A stretch of 64,000 nt of DNA, taken from contig JBMNNB010000001.1 in assembly GCA_050953725.1 (NCBI GenBank), positions 62,001 through 126,000 on the forward strand. The letters run 5' to 3'. A model generated the notes under the pieces. It worked only from the letters and a program-made list of their open reading frames with translations. It ran no database searches and was not told where the DNA came from. This document shows, piece by piece, positions 15,754-24,387 of the stretch (the stretch's first letter is position 1; each line of letters begins with the position of its first letter). Both the position numbers and the translations under genes were made by a program. This DNA comes from DTU053 sp012520115. Its GTDB lineage: Bacteria > Bacillota > Clostridia > Oscillospirales > Acutalibacteraceae.

Positions 15754-15783
15754 TTGAAGCCGTCGCCGGCAAAAGCTTATAAT
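15754..15783 (+). promoter_or_regulatory. promoter of the dienelactone hydrolase gene
   Basis: TTGAAG (15754-15759), 18 bp, TATAAT (15778-15783). It lies 49 nt upstream of the ATG at 15832 and is divergent from the glycosidase-like gene promoter. The gap 15567-15831 otherwise holds no gene. Confidence 0.6.
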
Positions 15784-15831
15784 GTAAGCGGAAATATTTG
15801 TATGTGTTATAACTATTTTGAAGGTAAATGA

Positions 15832-16404
15832 ATGGGCATTAATAAAAATGCGGTCATTGTGCTGCACGAAATCTACGGGATTAACAGCTTTATAAAGGAT
15901 ATATGCGAAAACCTTAAAACGCTTAGGTTCGATGTGTTCTGCCCTGATATGCTGGAGGGCAAGCGTTTTCCGTATTCTAAGGCAGAAGAAGCCCACAGCT
16001 GTTTTTACAGCAATATAAAGCCGGATTATTATAAAGAGGTCGAGGCCTTAATATCGATGCTTAAAAGCACCTATGACAAGGTATTCGTTCTCGGCTTCAG
16101 CGCAGGGGCGGCGATTGCATGGCGGTGCTGCGAATACCCCGACTGCGACGGAATCATCTGCTGCTACGGCTCACGGATAAGGGATTATCTGATGCTAAAG
16201 CCTGTAATGCCCGTGCTTTTGCTTTTTGCAGAGAAGGACTTCTTTGATGTAAAGCTTGTGGCAAAAGAGCTTGTAAAAAAGCAAAATGTAGAGCTGTATA
16301 TTCTGCCCGCAGACCATGGATTTATGGACCCTTATTCCGCCAGTTTTGATGCTCAGCAGAATAAAATAGCGGAAATGCACATAAGAAGATTTCTTGGAAT
16401 GTAA
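15832..16404 (+). CDS. dienelactone hydrolase family protein
   Basis: A 190-residue alpha/beta hydrolase. VIVLHEIYGINSFIKD is the oxyanion/Glu segment of dienelactone hydrolases, VLGFSAGAAIAW carries the nucleophile as serine (cysteine in classical DLH), LLLFAEKDFFD supplies the acid, and ADHGF the catalytic histidine. It is shorter than canonical DLH (about 235). The protein looks cytoplasmic. AAGGT precedes the ATG by 6 nt. The likely role is hydrolysis of an ester or lactone; the substrate is unknown. Confidence 0.85.
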   Translation: MGINKNAVIVLHEIYGINSFIKDICENLKTLRFDVFCPDMLEGKRFPYSKAEEAHSCFYSNIKPDYYKEVEALISMLKSTYDKVFVLGFSAGAAIAWRCCEYPDCDGIICCYGSRIRDYLMLKPVMPVLLLFAEKDFFDVKLVAKELVKKQNVELYILPADHGFMDPYSASFDAQQNKIAEMHIRRFLGM

Positions 16405-16459
16405 AGGCGGGCGCATAACTGTAAGCCTGCCAAACGAATAAATCGAAAGGGTGATAAGC

Positions 16460-17206
16460 GTGATTGATTTTTATTCGCAGATTTTTAAAAGAAAATCCTT
16501 TCATCAGTTCAAGGACACCGATAAGCTGTCTGAAGAGGAATTAACTAAGCTGAGGGAGTTTATAGCTTCTGTTACTCCTCTCGACCCCTCAATCAGAACA
16601 AAGACAATAATCGTCCCCGAGTCAGAGACTACCTGCGAGAGTGGAGCTCAGTACTGCATTCTGTTTTACAGTGAGAAAAAGGGCGAATACCTCAGGAACA
16701 TAGGCTATATAGGCCAGCAGATAGACCTTTATCTTGCTTCACAAAACATCGGTGCGCTGTGGTTCGGAATCGGCATGCCGGAGGAAAGGGAGCTTGACGG
16801 CCTTGAGTACGTTATCATGATTGCCATAGCAAAAGTGCCTGAGAGTGCATTCCGCAAGGACATGTTCAAAGCAAAGCGCAAGCCCTTAGAGGAAATCTGG
16901 CACGGTGATACCCTCGGTGTGGCGGAGATTGCCCGCTTTGCGCCCAGCGCCTGCAACAGTCAACCGTGGATTACGGAGAATACAGGCGACGAGCTTACTG
17001 TTTACAGGTATAAAGAGCCCGGCCAGAAGGGGATAATGCCAGCCTTATTGACAGGCTATTATAACCGCATTGATATAGGAATCTACCTGTTTATACTCGA
17101 AACCTGCCTAAAACATGAGGGCTATACATTCGAGAGGACTCTTTTTGAGGACGACGACACTGAGAAAGCACTGACCGCCAAATACCGTTATAAAAAGGAG
17201 AAATAA
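16460..17206 (+). CDS. nitroreductase family protein
   Basis: A 248-residue flavin-dependent protein. FYSQIFKRKSFHQFKD is the N-terminal FMN-binding arginine/serine region, LASQNIGALWFGIGMP the typical helix, and EIARFAPSACNSQPW the second flavin-binding segment of nitroreductases that carry an internal duplication. GTG 16460 is preferred because AAAGGG lies 8 nt upstream; GTG 16451 would overlap that site. It lies 55 nt after the dienelactone hydrolase and directly before a TfoX-C gene. Specificity cannot be deduced. Confidence 0.85.
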   Translation: MIDFYSQIFKRKSFHQFKDTDKLSEEELTKLREFIASVTPLDPSIRTKTIIVPESETTCESGAQYCILFYSEKKGEYLRNIGYIGQQIDLYLASQNIGALWFGIGMPEERELDGLEYVIMIAIAKVPESAFRKDMFKAKRKPLEEIWHGDTLGVAEIARFAPSACNSQPWITENTGDELTVYRYKEPGQKGIMPALLTGYYNRIDIGIYLFILETCLKHEGYTFERTLFEDDDTEKALTAKYRYKKEK

Positions 17207-17208
17207 AT

Positions 17209-17469
17209 ATGGGAAGCCTGTCAAAACTGCCTAACATCGGCGCCGAGCTTGAGAGACAGCTTAACGATGTTGGCATTACGACTGAGGATGAGCTGAAAGC
17301 CGTGGGCAGCCGTGAAGCGTGGCTGCGTATTCTTGCCCGTGACCCGTTGGCCTGCATCATGCGGCTTTCTGCCTTGGAGGGCGCAATTCAGGGCATAAGG
17401 TGGCACTACCTTGACAGCGATACAAAGGAATCCTTAAAGGAGTTCTATCATAAGCATAAGAGTGTGTGA
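17209..17469 (+). CDS. TfoX/Sxy C-terminal domain protein
   Basis: An 86-residue protein consisting only of the TfoX C-terminal domain. LPNIGAELERQLNDVGI is the helix-hairpin-helix-like segment, followed by LKAVGSREAWLRI and the C-terminal ALEGAIQGIRWHYL. The TfoX N-terminal domain is absent. In proteobacteria Sxy/TfoX acts with CRP in competence, but the stand-alone domain in clostridia has no established role. AAAGGAG lies 8 nt before the ATG. It follows the nitroreductase by 2 nt, so they are co-transcribed. Confidence 0.88.
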   Translation: MGSLSKLPNIGAELERQLNDVGITTEDELKAVGSREAWLRILARDPLACIMRLSALEGAIQGIRWHYLDSDTKESLKEFYHKHKSV

Positions 17470-17490
17470 AACCCCGCAAAAGAAAAAAGC

Positions 17491-17516
17491 GCCCCGTCAG
17501 TCTACGGGGCATTTTC
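17491..17516 (+). terminator. intrinsic terminator
   Basis: Perfect stem GCCCCGT (17491-17497) / ACGGGGC (17504-17510) followed by ATTTTC, downstream of the TfoX-C gene. Confidence 0.8.
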
Positions 17517-17550
17517 AGGGCTGCATTTTGTATCTTGCGGTTCTGCTGTC

Positions 17551-19065
17551 TTGATGATAGAATCAGAGCGTGTTAAATTCACGGAAGAGGGTGGCGACAT
17601 AAACAACACTGTCAACAGCAAGGGAATGAAGGTGCTTTCCGTAATCCTCGGCGCACTGCTGGGCGGCTTCATCTGGCGCTGCCGTGGCGAGAGCGGCTTC
17701 GGCTCCTCATGGGGTCTTTACAGCGTAGGTCTTGTTCTGATTCTGTTAATCTACCACTTTTACGGAGAACGCAAAGGCATGAAATACGAGATGATACCCC
17801 TCGGTGCCTTTATGACGGGTCTGGGCGTTACAGGCTATGCCACGGTCATCCACCAGACGGCAGGCTTTGTTTACAGCGACCTGCCCTATCAGGGTCAGGT
17901 CATCAATGCCCCGGTTGACCCTTACAGCGGCCTTGCCATAGTGCTTATAATGGGCTTTACGCTCGTACCCCTGTACGCCTTCTTTGTAGGCTCTATTATC
18001 TCCGACAAGGAGTACAAATACTATCATTACATAACTGTCATTGCGCTTTTTTTCATTCTGCAGACCATATGCAAGGCGACTATTGCCCATCCGCTTTTAA
18101 AGCTTATAAATCCCGAGCAGGTCGAATACGCACGCTTGGGACTTATCGACAGCGGCTTTGATTACGCAAGCCCCATGAAGGCATATATGGCGCACTTCCT
18201 CCAACGCCGCTGGACGCAGCAGATACCCTTCTTTGAAAATTACTATATGAGCATTGAGCATATTTCCGACTTTATCGCAACAATAGGCGTAGCCCTTTAC
18301 CCGCTGATTGCCCTCAAGGACAAGGTCACAGGCCTTGTGACGCTTATTATCAACGCCTTTGTGTCGGTTGCAACAACCGCCTTTACAGGACTAATGACCG
18401 TGGTGTTCGATACGGGCTTTTTAGGAAATGTACAGGTGCCCAGAAGCCTTAAAACCTCAGGCTGGGGACTTTGGGAGTACGCAACGGGCGCATCCGTGGG
18501 CTTTATCACAATGCTTGTGCTGGCTCTGTTGCCAAAAGCCCTGACCGCAAAGGGCAAAGCCGATAATGAACCGTTTTTCAAAAGCAAAAAGGCGAGCTTC
18601 GCATTTAATATGCTTATCACAGTCTTTATTTTCTCCGTTGTGCCGTGGCGGGCAATCGGCATCCGCACAGGCAAGCTGCTGATATATGAGGGTCTTTTAA
18701 AGGACGGCAGCCCGGCAGGTGACATAATCATGGTAGTCGGCGCTGTAATCCTCGGCGTGTTCTTAATCCGCCTTGTCTATAAGAACATCTTCAAGAAGGA
18801 CACAACTCCCCTCGGCGTCAATCCTGTGCGCTTTTCCCGCATCACGCTGCCGGCATATATCGGAATGTGCTGCTTTTTATACTTCTTCACGAACCGTGCG
18901 CATATCCTCCATCTGCCCTTTTCCAAAATGACGAGCATATCTAAATTCTTTTACATAATGACGGGTACGGATTATATTGAGGTCTTTCTGATGATAATTA
19001 CCGCCATTGTCTTCACCGCAATCTACATCCCCGTGCGCAAAAAACTGCGCCCCGAATCACAATAG
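17551..19065 (+). CDS. polytopic membrane protein of unknown function
   Basis: A 504-residue protein with some twelve hydrophobic segments; the first follows a hydrophilic N-terminus of about 25 residues. I recognise no family motif. SWGLYSVGLVLILLIYHF, a WTQQIPFFENYYM loop and several charged loops give the look of a transporter or integral membrane enzyme. The start is uncertain. TTGCGG-N17-TAGAAT (17535-17563) overlaps TTG 17551 and would favour a later start: ATG 17626, or GTG 17632 with AAGGGA in front. It stands alone between terminators, next to the carbohydrate cluster. Confidence 0.6.
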   Translation: MMIESERVKFTEEGGDINNTVNSKGMKVLSVILGALLGGFIWRCRGESGFGSSWGLYSVGLVLILLIYHFYGERKGMKYEMIPLGAFMTGLGVTGYATVIHQTAGFVYSDLPYQGQVINAPVDPYSGLAIVLIMGFTLVPLYAFFVGSIISDKEYKYYHYITVIALFFILQTICKATIAHPLLKLINPEQVEYARLGLIDSGFDYASPMKAYMAHFLQRRWTQQIPFFENYYMSIEHISDFIATIGVALYPLIALKDKVTGLVTLIINAFVSVATTAFTGLMTVVFDTGFLGNVQVPRSLKTSGWGLWEYATGASVGFITMLVLALLPKALTAKGKADNEPFFKSKKASFAFNMLITVFIFSVVPWRAIGIRTGKLLIYEGLLKDGSPAGDIIMVVGAVILGVFLIRLVYKNIFKKDTTPLGVNPVRFSRITLPAYIGMCCFLYFFTNRAHILHLPFSKMTSISKFFYIMTGTDYIEVFLMIITAIVFTAIYIPVRKKLRPESQ

Positions 19066-19073
19066 CAACAAAA

Positions 19074-19099
19074 AGCCCCTTTGCCAAGGCAGAGGGGCT
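19074..19099 (-). terminator. intrinsic terminator of the GLUG/Big2 gene
   Basis: AGCCCCTTTGCC / GGCAGAGGGGCT forms a near-perfect 12-bp stem around AA. Only the minus-strand transcript has a T-tract (TTTTTG) after it, so it terminates the gene ending at 19109. Confidence 0.75.
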
Positions 19100-19108
19100 G
19101 AATCTTAT

Positions 19109-20560
19109 TCAGTTGAAAATACGGAGTAGGAAATCCCTTAACAGTGAGAAAAACTTCAGAAGCATTTCGATTATATCTATGGCAGGCTTTATCTGTTCGG
19201 GGATTTTTATTTCCGGCTCCACCGTGACCTCGCACTGTGCCGTAAAACCGCCGTCCTCGGTAGTAACGGTAATCGTCGCCGTGCCTTCACTGAGAGCAGT
19301 TACGGTTCCGTCGGGAGAGACGCTCGCAACCTCCTCGTCGCTCGACGCCCATATAATATTCTTATTCGTAGCGTTTTCGGGGAGGACCGTCGCAGTAAGC
19401 TCAATGCTCTCGCCGACAATAAGCGTGACTTCCGTCTCATTAAGCTCGACACCCGTCACCGCAATGACCGGAAGGAATACACGCAGAGTCGGATAAGGAT
19501 ATTCACTTGATGAGTCAAATATCCAGACATTCTCAAAATCAAAGCCCGCAAAGCTGTCCTGAGAGCGCATCTGCCCGTCTGTAAGGGCGGTACCCTTTGT
19601 TGTCGTGCCGGCAGGGATGCTTGTGTCAAGATAATAGCAGTCCACCATCGCCGTGGCGGAGTCGGGGCTGTATCCGGCAACGCCGCCGTTGTTATAGCCT
19701 TCGCTTATCTGACCCGCATTGTAGCAGTACCTTATTTTGCCCTGCTGGTTTACGGTATCGTGGAAATTAAAGCCCACAACGCCGCCGGAATAGAAGCTGC
19801 CCACAATCTCACCGACATTGTAGCAGTTTTCCACAAGCGCATAGTTATAGCCCACTATGCCGCCGATATACTGCCTGCCCGTAACATAACCCGCATTGTA
19901 GCAGTTAGTTACAAGGCTGCTGTTATAGCCCACAATTCCGCCGCAGCTTTCACCGCTGACCTCGACTGTGGAGCCCAGATTTATGCAGTTTGCAATCGTT
20001 CCGTCAAAGTTATAGCCCGCAACAGCACCGCTTCGGCTGCTGCCTTTGATGTAGGAGTCCTCGATTACCACATTTGCGATATAAGTGCCGTTGTTGACAG
20101 CTCCGAACAGCCCGTTGTAATCATAGCTGCCCCTGTTGACATAAAGATATTTGACCGCAAATTTGCCTCCGTCGTAATTACCCTCGAAGGGATAATAGTA
20201 TGTGCCCATCGGAGTCCAGGCCTTGGCCGTTTTGCCGGACGCAACGCCCGTTATTCTGCCGTTTGACTTCGCAAACACATCGGACTCATTCAGGTAAATA
20301 TCCGCAGTCTGTTTAAAGTACTTGCCCAGAGTATAGCCGCTGATTGAGTTGGTGTTGCGTGAGAGCTGAGCTAAATCCGCCGCCGTGGCGATTATGTACG
20401 GGTCGTCCTCGCTGCCGGAGCCGCCTGAATATGCGGCGTCTGCATCGGCGGGCGGCAAAACGCCGTCCCACACATCCTCGGCGCCAAAAGAGTGCAAAGG
20501 CAGTAACGCCGTGAAGATAGCAAAAATCAAAAATACCGATAGAGCCTTTTTAGTTCTCAT
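19109..20560 (-). CDS. secreted GLUG-repeat and Big2 domain surface protein
   Basis: A 483-residue exported protein. Residues 1-26 are a signal peptide (MRTKKALSVFLIFAIFTALL...SFGA). Residues 70-300 hold repeated GLUG-type units such as NCYNAGYVTGRQYIGGIVGY. Residues about 365-455 form a Big2 Ig-like domain (VALIVGE-like strands, SVSPDGTVTALSEGTATITV). The end is a hydrophobic/amphipathic tail (MLLKFFSLLRDFLLRIFN) and no LPXTG is seen. The start ATG 20560 has AGGGAGG upstream. The likely role is cell-surface adhesion or polysaccharide contact; this is inference from domains. Confidence 0.8.
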   Translation of the reverse strand: MRTKKALSVFLIFAIFTALLPLHSFGAEDVWDGVLPPADADAAYSGGSGSEDDPYIIATAADLAQLSRNTNSISGYTLGKYFKQTADIYLNESDVFAKSNGRITGVASGKTAKAWTPMGTYYYPFEGNYDGGKFAVKYLYVNRGSYDYNGLFGAVNNGTYIANVVIEDSYIKGSSRSGAVAGYNFDGTIANCINLGSTVEVSGESCGGIVGYNSSLVTNCYNAGYVTGRQYIGGIVGYNYALVENCYNVGEIVGSFYSGGVVGFNFHDTVNQQGKIRYCYNAGQISEGYNNGGVAGYSPDSATAMVDCYYLDTSIPAGTTTKGTALTDGQMRSQDSFAGFDFENVWIFDSSSEYPYPTLRVFLPVIAVTGVELNETEVTLIVGESIELTATVLPENATNKNIIWASSDEEVASVSPDGTVTALSEGTATITVTTEDGGFTAQCEVTVEPEIKIPEQIKPAIDIIEMLLKFFSLLRDFLLRIFN

Positions 20561-20794
20561 CCTAAGACCTCCCTTGTAGTTTTCCTTGTCCAGTATGATT
20601 CTAACACATTTTTCCATAAAATCATTTATTTGACAAAAAAACTATAAAATCTCATTTATCGCTTAAAATAATTGTACACCCCTCCCGACAATCCTTTATA
20701 ATATCCGTATGACGGCTGCAATTTAGCGAAATGCGCTGAAATGATACAAAGCGCATTGTGAACCGATAAATTCAAATCAGAAAAGAGAGTGAAT

Positions 20795-21160
20795 ATGGAG
20801 TACAAGATAACGGGCAAAAGGAATGACATTGCGCAGATTTCCTCCGACGAGATTATTATTAAAGACACGCAGTCGGCGCTGGATCTGATTGCGACGGTGC
20901 ATTACGAGACCGATTGCGAGAAGCTGATTGTAAATAAGGAGAACATAGCCGAGGAATTTTTTATTCTAAGCACGGGAATAGCAGGCGAGATTTTGCAGAA
21001 GTTTATTAATTACCGCAAAAAAATCGCCATTGTCGGCGATTTCTCAAAATACACAAGCAAGCCCCTGAAGGACTTTATATTTGAAAGCAACAAGGGCAAC
21101 AGCATCTTCTTTGTCCCGACATTAGAGGAAGCAGTCAGAAAGCTCGACAGCGCCGAATAG
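20795..21160 (+). CDS. DUF4180 family protein
   Basis: A 121-residue cytoplasmic protein matching DUF4180. SSDEIIIKDTQSALDLIATVHYET is followed by EEFFILSTGIAGEILQKF and KIAIVGDFSKYTSKPLKDFI, the conserved block of that family. No activity is known. Its ATG 20795 is preceded by GAGAG; GTG 20789 is an alternative. A TTGTAC-N19-TATAAT pair (20672-20702) is a possible promoter. It is a monocistronic gene with a strong terminator immediately behind. Confidence 0.85.
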   Translation: MEYKITGKRNDIAQISSDEIIIKDTQSALDLIATVHYETDCEKLIVNKENIAEEFFILSTGIAGEILQKFINYRKKIAIVGDFSKYTSKPLKDFIFESNKGNSIFFVPTLEEAVRKLDSAE

Positions 21161-21189
21161 AAAAGACCACGCTCTGCGTGGTCTTTTTA
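21161..21189 (+). terminator. intrinsic terminator of the DUF4180 gene
   Basis: AAAGACCACGC / GCGTGGTCTTT stem around TCT, followed by TTTAT. It may act in both directions for the convergent gene ending at 21196. Confidence 0.85.
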
Positions 21190-21195
21190 TGTGCT

Positions 21196-22752
21196 TTATC
21201 TTGCAGCCGCCTGCGGCTCATTAATCATTTTAACCGTTACATTGTCAAAGGCTTCGCCGTCGGGAGAGATACGCATTGTCAACTCCCTGTCCTTAAAGCG
21301 GAAGGCCATTTCGCCCTTCTTACCGAGTAAGTGCGAAACTCTGCTCTTAACAAAGCGTGAGCATGGGTTGTTTGTGACAAGCCAGCGTCCCTTGCCGTCG
21401 GGGATTTCCGCCTGCCTGCCCTTTGCTTTTGCCTTGATATTATCGGGCGCAAGCCTCTTTGGCGTGACCGCAATCAGACCCTTCTCTCTGACAAGCTCGC
21501 TGACCGCTTTCAGGGTTTTGTCGCTGATATGATATCCGCAAAGGAAGCAAAGCTCCAGTGATTCGAGCTTTTCCTTGCCCACCTTATCATCAAACACGAC
21601 GGGGGAGTTCATCGAGCAGAAGGAACGGTGCTTCCTCAGGCTCCACACATCGATTCTCGACCATGTAAGAGTACGCTTTGAGGACTCGCCGAAGGTAATC
21701 AGGTTCATAGCCTTCAGCCATTCCTTAGCCCGCTTGTCGACCTTCAGATTCGGATTGCCGTAAAGCACGGGCAGCCATGCCACGGGGTCGCCCTGACCCC
21801 AGTAGCTGTCGTCGAGCCTGATTATGCCTATGCGGGGGCGGTAGTCCCGAATGCTGTAACCCCTGTCACGGCCTGCATATTCCTTTGAGAAATCAGTAAA
21901 GACCCTGCCGTATTCATTGACTTCCGTTGTATCCTTATCCTTGTCATAGAAGGTGTTGCTGCCCTCAACCAAGGAATAATCGCAGCCGATAAGATAGGAG
22001 AACAGCAGATTGTTCTTCAGTTCATTCGGTGAATGACCCGGATATGTAAGGCGGTACCACATATCAATACAGGTCCACAGCTCGGTGTCATATTGCAGCG
22101 ACGCACCGCCTGCTATAATGGCCTGAATGTTGGAATAGCTTTCCTTCTGCTGCTTGTAGCAGGGAGTTATGCCTACCCTTGCGAAAAGGTGGTACAGCAC
22201 CGGGAAAACATGCTCGCCCATAAAGCGCGGGGAGCCGTTAGCTAAAAACGAGTCAGCGTAAGCCTTGAACTGCTCCTCATAATACTTTTCGGCCTGTACA
22301 ACATCCTTTGTTTCGCATAATGGGAAAAAGAGCGGGCGCTTACTGAGCTTCTTCGATGAAAGAGTTATGGATACATTCCTGTTTATAAAGGCATGCTCCA
22401 TCTCGTCGTGCATGATACCGAGGCATTCCGGTACAGAGGCAATCGCACGGACAGTCTCAGGCGGGTAATTCATCCTGTGAGCATCCTTGCCGCAGTTGTA
22501 CCAGTCGTGTCCGTCCGGGCCTATGCCGAACTCCCTCCAGTTGGTGCTTTCACAGCGCCAGAGATAGGACGTGCCCGCTCTGTGGTATTCGTTTGCAATC
22601 TGCTTTGCTTCCCTTGTAAACTCCTCTACGCTCTTTTTATTGGAGTCCGGGTCAATAATAATGAAATCCGCGCGGGAGTCCTTCATCAGCCGGGTATTTT
22701 CCTCTTTACCCTTGCTGCTTTCATAAAATCCGAGCCTGAAAATATTACTCAT
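21196..22752 (-). CDS. TIM-barrel glycosidase-like protein, last gene of the carbohydrate operon
   Basis: A 518-residue soluble protein without a signal peptide. Barrel-like strands with acidic residues (DFIIIDPDSN, CLGIMHDEMEHAF, GIIRLDDSYWGQG) are followed at about residues 400-440 by a segment like a beta-galactosidase trimerisation/GATase-like domain (LCFLCGYHISDKTLKAVSEL) and a C-terminal beta domain. No GH family can be named. It lies 30 nt behind the GPH transporter gene in the same direction, so the transported sugar is plausibly its substrate. Confidence 0.6.
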   Translation of the reverse strand: MSNIFRLGFYESSKGKEENTRLMKDSRADFIIIDPDSNKKSVEEFTREAKQIANEYHRAGTSYLWRCESTNWREFGIGPDGHDWYNCGKDAHRMNYPPETVRAIASVPECLGIMHDEMEHAFINRNVSITLSSKKLSKRPLFFPLCETKDVVQAEKYYEEQFKAYADSFLANGSPRFMGEHVFPVLYHLFARVGITPCYKQQKESYSNIQAIIAGGASLQYDTELWTCIDMWYRLTYPGHSPNELKNNLLFSYLIGCDYSLVEGSNTFYDKDKDTTEVNEYGRVFTDFSKEYAGRDRGYSIRDYRPRIGIIRLDDSYWGQGDPVAWLPVLYGNPNLKVDKRAKEWLKAMNLITFGESSKRTLTWSRIDVWSLRKHRSFCSMNSPVVFDDKVGKEKLESLELCFLCGYHISDKTLKAVSELVREKGLIAVTPKRLAPDNIKAKAKGRQAEIPDGKGRWLVTNNPCSRFVKSRVSHLLGKKGEMAFRFKDRELTMRISPDGEAFDNVTVKMINEPQAAAR

Positions 22753-22782
22753 TGTTACTCTCCGATAAGTATAATTTCGCCG

Positions 22783-24378
22783 TTATTCTTTCTCAAGTAT
22801 CTCAAGCACAGCGCCCAGTTCCTCCGACATCTCTTTTTCCTTCTCCTGAGCAATCAGGGCACGGCGCGCGTTGAGAGCTATGTACATCTGCTCCCTCTTT
22901 TTGCCCTCCAGGTCATAGAAGAAGTAGGGTATGATTTTTATAACTTCCGGCAGTATGCCGAAGGAGGTATACAAGAAGTATATCTTTCGGTAGACGTGCT
23001 TGTTGCCCTGCGACCATGGCCTCATGGGTATGGTTGGGTCATAGCCGGACCACCTGAATACGGCTATCGTCATCAATGCGTTCAAAGGAGACGTGACCTT
23101 AGAGATAAGTCCCGTCAATAAACCGAATGTACCGTCGGGGCGTTCGCCCGTCACATATTCGGTGTAGTCGTTTATCTCTCTGCCCAGCTCCGCCTCAAAT
23201 ACGCTGGCAGGCGCATTGTTGCAGGCGTTCAGACCGTGGAATAAGCCGAAGGTCAGGCCGCACAGCCATGATTTGTCTATCAGGAAATAGCCCGATGCGA
23301 ATTTACCGACACCCGTAAGCAAATCCCAGAACCTGAGCACGATGAAGGCCTTTTTGTTGTTGCCTTTGAACCATTTCTGGAAGCTGGGGATGAATGTAAG
23401 GCTGGCGGGGTGGAGTATGTTGTAGGGCAAGTAGAAAAGGAAGCTCCAGAAGGCGCCGCCGAAGATTTCAAGCTGGGTGACAACATCCCACGAATAACCG
23501 CCGCCGCTCCACCAGTTTGTGGAGAAGTTTGCGATGAAGTTTCGCAGTGCATACTTGTTTTTGAGTATGTAGAAAATAGTCTTTGTAAAGGGTGCGGGCT
23601 TTGGCTGCAATATGATTCTCTCACGGCAGCCGACTCCCATGGCCACATTTCCGAGCACGCCGAAGAAGCAGGTTGCAATTCCGAATATCGCAAAGATTGT
23701 CTCCATTGAGATATTGGTGACTCCCCAGCGGTTAAGGTCCTGAAGCGGCATGAAAAGTCCGTATATCGACTGCGAAGCAAAATAGCTTGCATAGCTTGTG
23801 ACAAGGCCTAAGGTTATCCTGTCCTGCGGGTTGGGGGACATCAGCGAGGTCATATTGTCACGGGGAATCGAGTAAATCGTGGAAAAGGTCTCCTGCAAGA
23901 ACAGCATCAAAAAGACGAAAATGATTTTTTTCGGGTCGTCTGTCCGGTCACTCGTCAGAAACAGCGCACCGCAGTACAGAATTGCCGTTGTGGCAAAGTA
24001 GGGTACGGGCGTAAAAATCAGATATGGCCTTGCCTTGCCCCAGCGTGTACGGGTACGGTCATAGACAATGCCCATAAGGGGATTGTTCATAACATCGTAT
24101 ATGCCTATAAGCGTCAGTATCGCCGTGACATACACCATGTCAATTTTCAGTACATTCACAAAGTAAAGGGTTCTGTAAACACTAAGACCCCTTAACAGTG
24201 CGCTTGCAAAGTCAGCAATGGCAGGGAAGGCCATTTCCTTGCGGCTTAGAACAGGGGTGTTAAACATCTTGGCCGCAATGTCACGGTGCCTTTCGAGCTT
24301 TGCTCTGTCGGTTTTGGCCGCCGAACCTTCCTCGGCGCCGAAAATCCGTTCCTGAAACTTTTCATTAATTACCGCCAT
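22783..24378 (-). CDS. GPH-type (MelB/LacS-like) MFS sugar transporter
   Basis: A 531-residue, 12-segment transporter. GIYDVMNNPLMGIVYDRTRT followed by RWGKARPYLI is the diagnostic loop 2-3 signature of glycoside-pentoside-hexuronide cation symporters, and SIPRDNMTSLMSPNPQDRI is the paired motif after segment 4. The N-terminus is about 40 residues longer than in MelB and the C-terminus carries a Glu/Lys-rich helix with no PTS-IIA domain. It probably imports the product of the operon's glycosidases with a cation. Confidence 0.88.
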   Translation of the reverse strand: MAVINEKFQERIFGAEEGSAAKTDRAKLERHRDIAAKMFNTPVLSRKEMAFPAIADFASALLRGLSVYRTLYFVNVLKIDMVYVTAILTLIGIYDVMNNPLMGIVYDRTRTRWGKARPYLIFTPVPYFATTAILYCGALFLTSDRTDDPKKIIFVFLMLFLQETFSTIYSIPRDNMTSLMSPNPQDRITLGLVTSYASYFASQSIYGLFMPLQDLNRWGVTNISMETIFAIFGIATCFFGVLGNVAMGVGCRERIILQPKPAPFTKTIFYILKNKYALRNFIANFSTNWWSGGGYSWDVVTQLEIFGGAFWSFLFYLPYNILHPASLTFIPSFQKWFKGNNKKAFIVLRFWDLLTGVGKFASGYFLIDKSWLCGLTFGLFHGLNACNNAPASVFEAELGREINDYTEYVTGERPDGTFGLLTGLISKVTSPLNALMTIAVFRWSGYDPTIPMRPWSQGNKHVYRKIYFLYTSFGILPEVIKIIPYFFYDLEGKKREQMYIALNARRALIAQEKEKEMSEELGAVLEILEKE

Positions 24379-24387
24379 TCTATCACC

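Noticed and set aside
22393..23121. Plus-strand frame of 242 codons opposite the 21196 and 22783 genes
   Set aside because: It crosses the junction of two well-supported minus-strand genes and has no motif or ribosome binding site.
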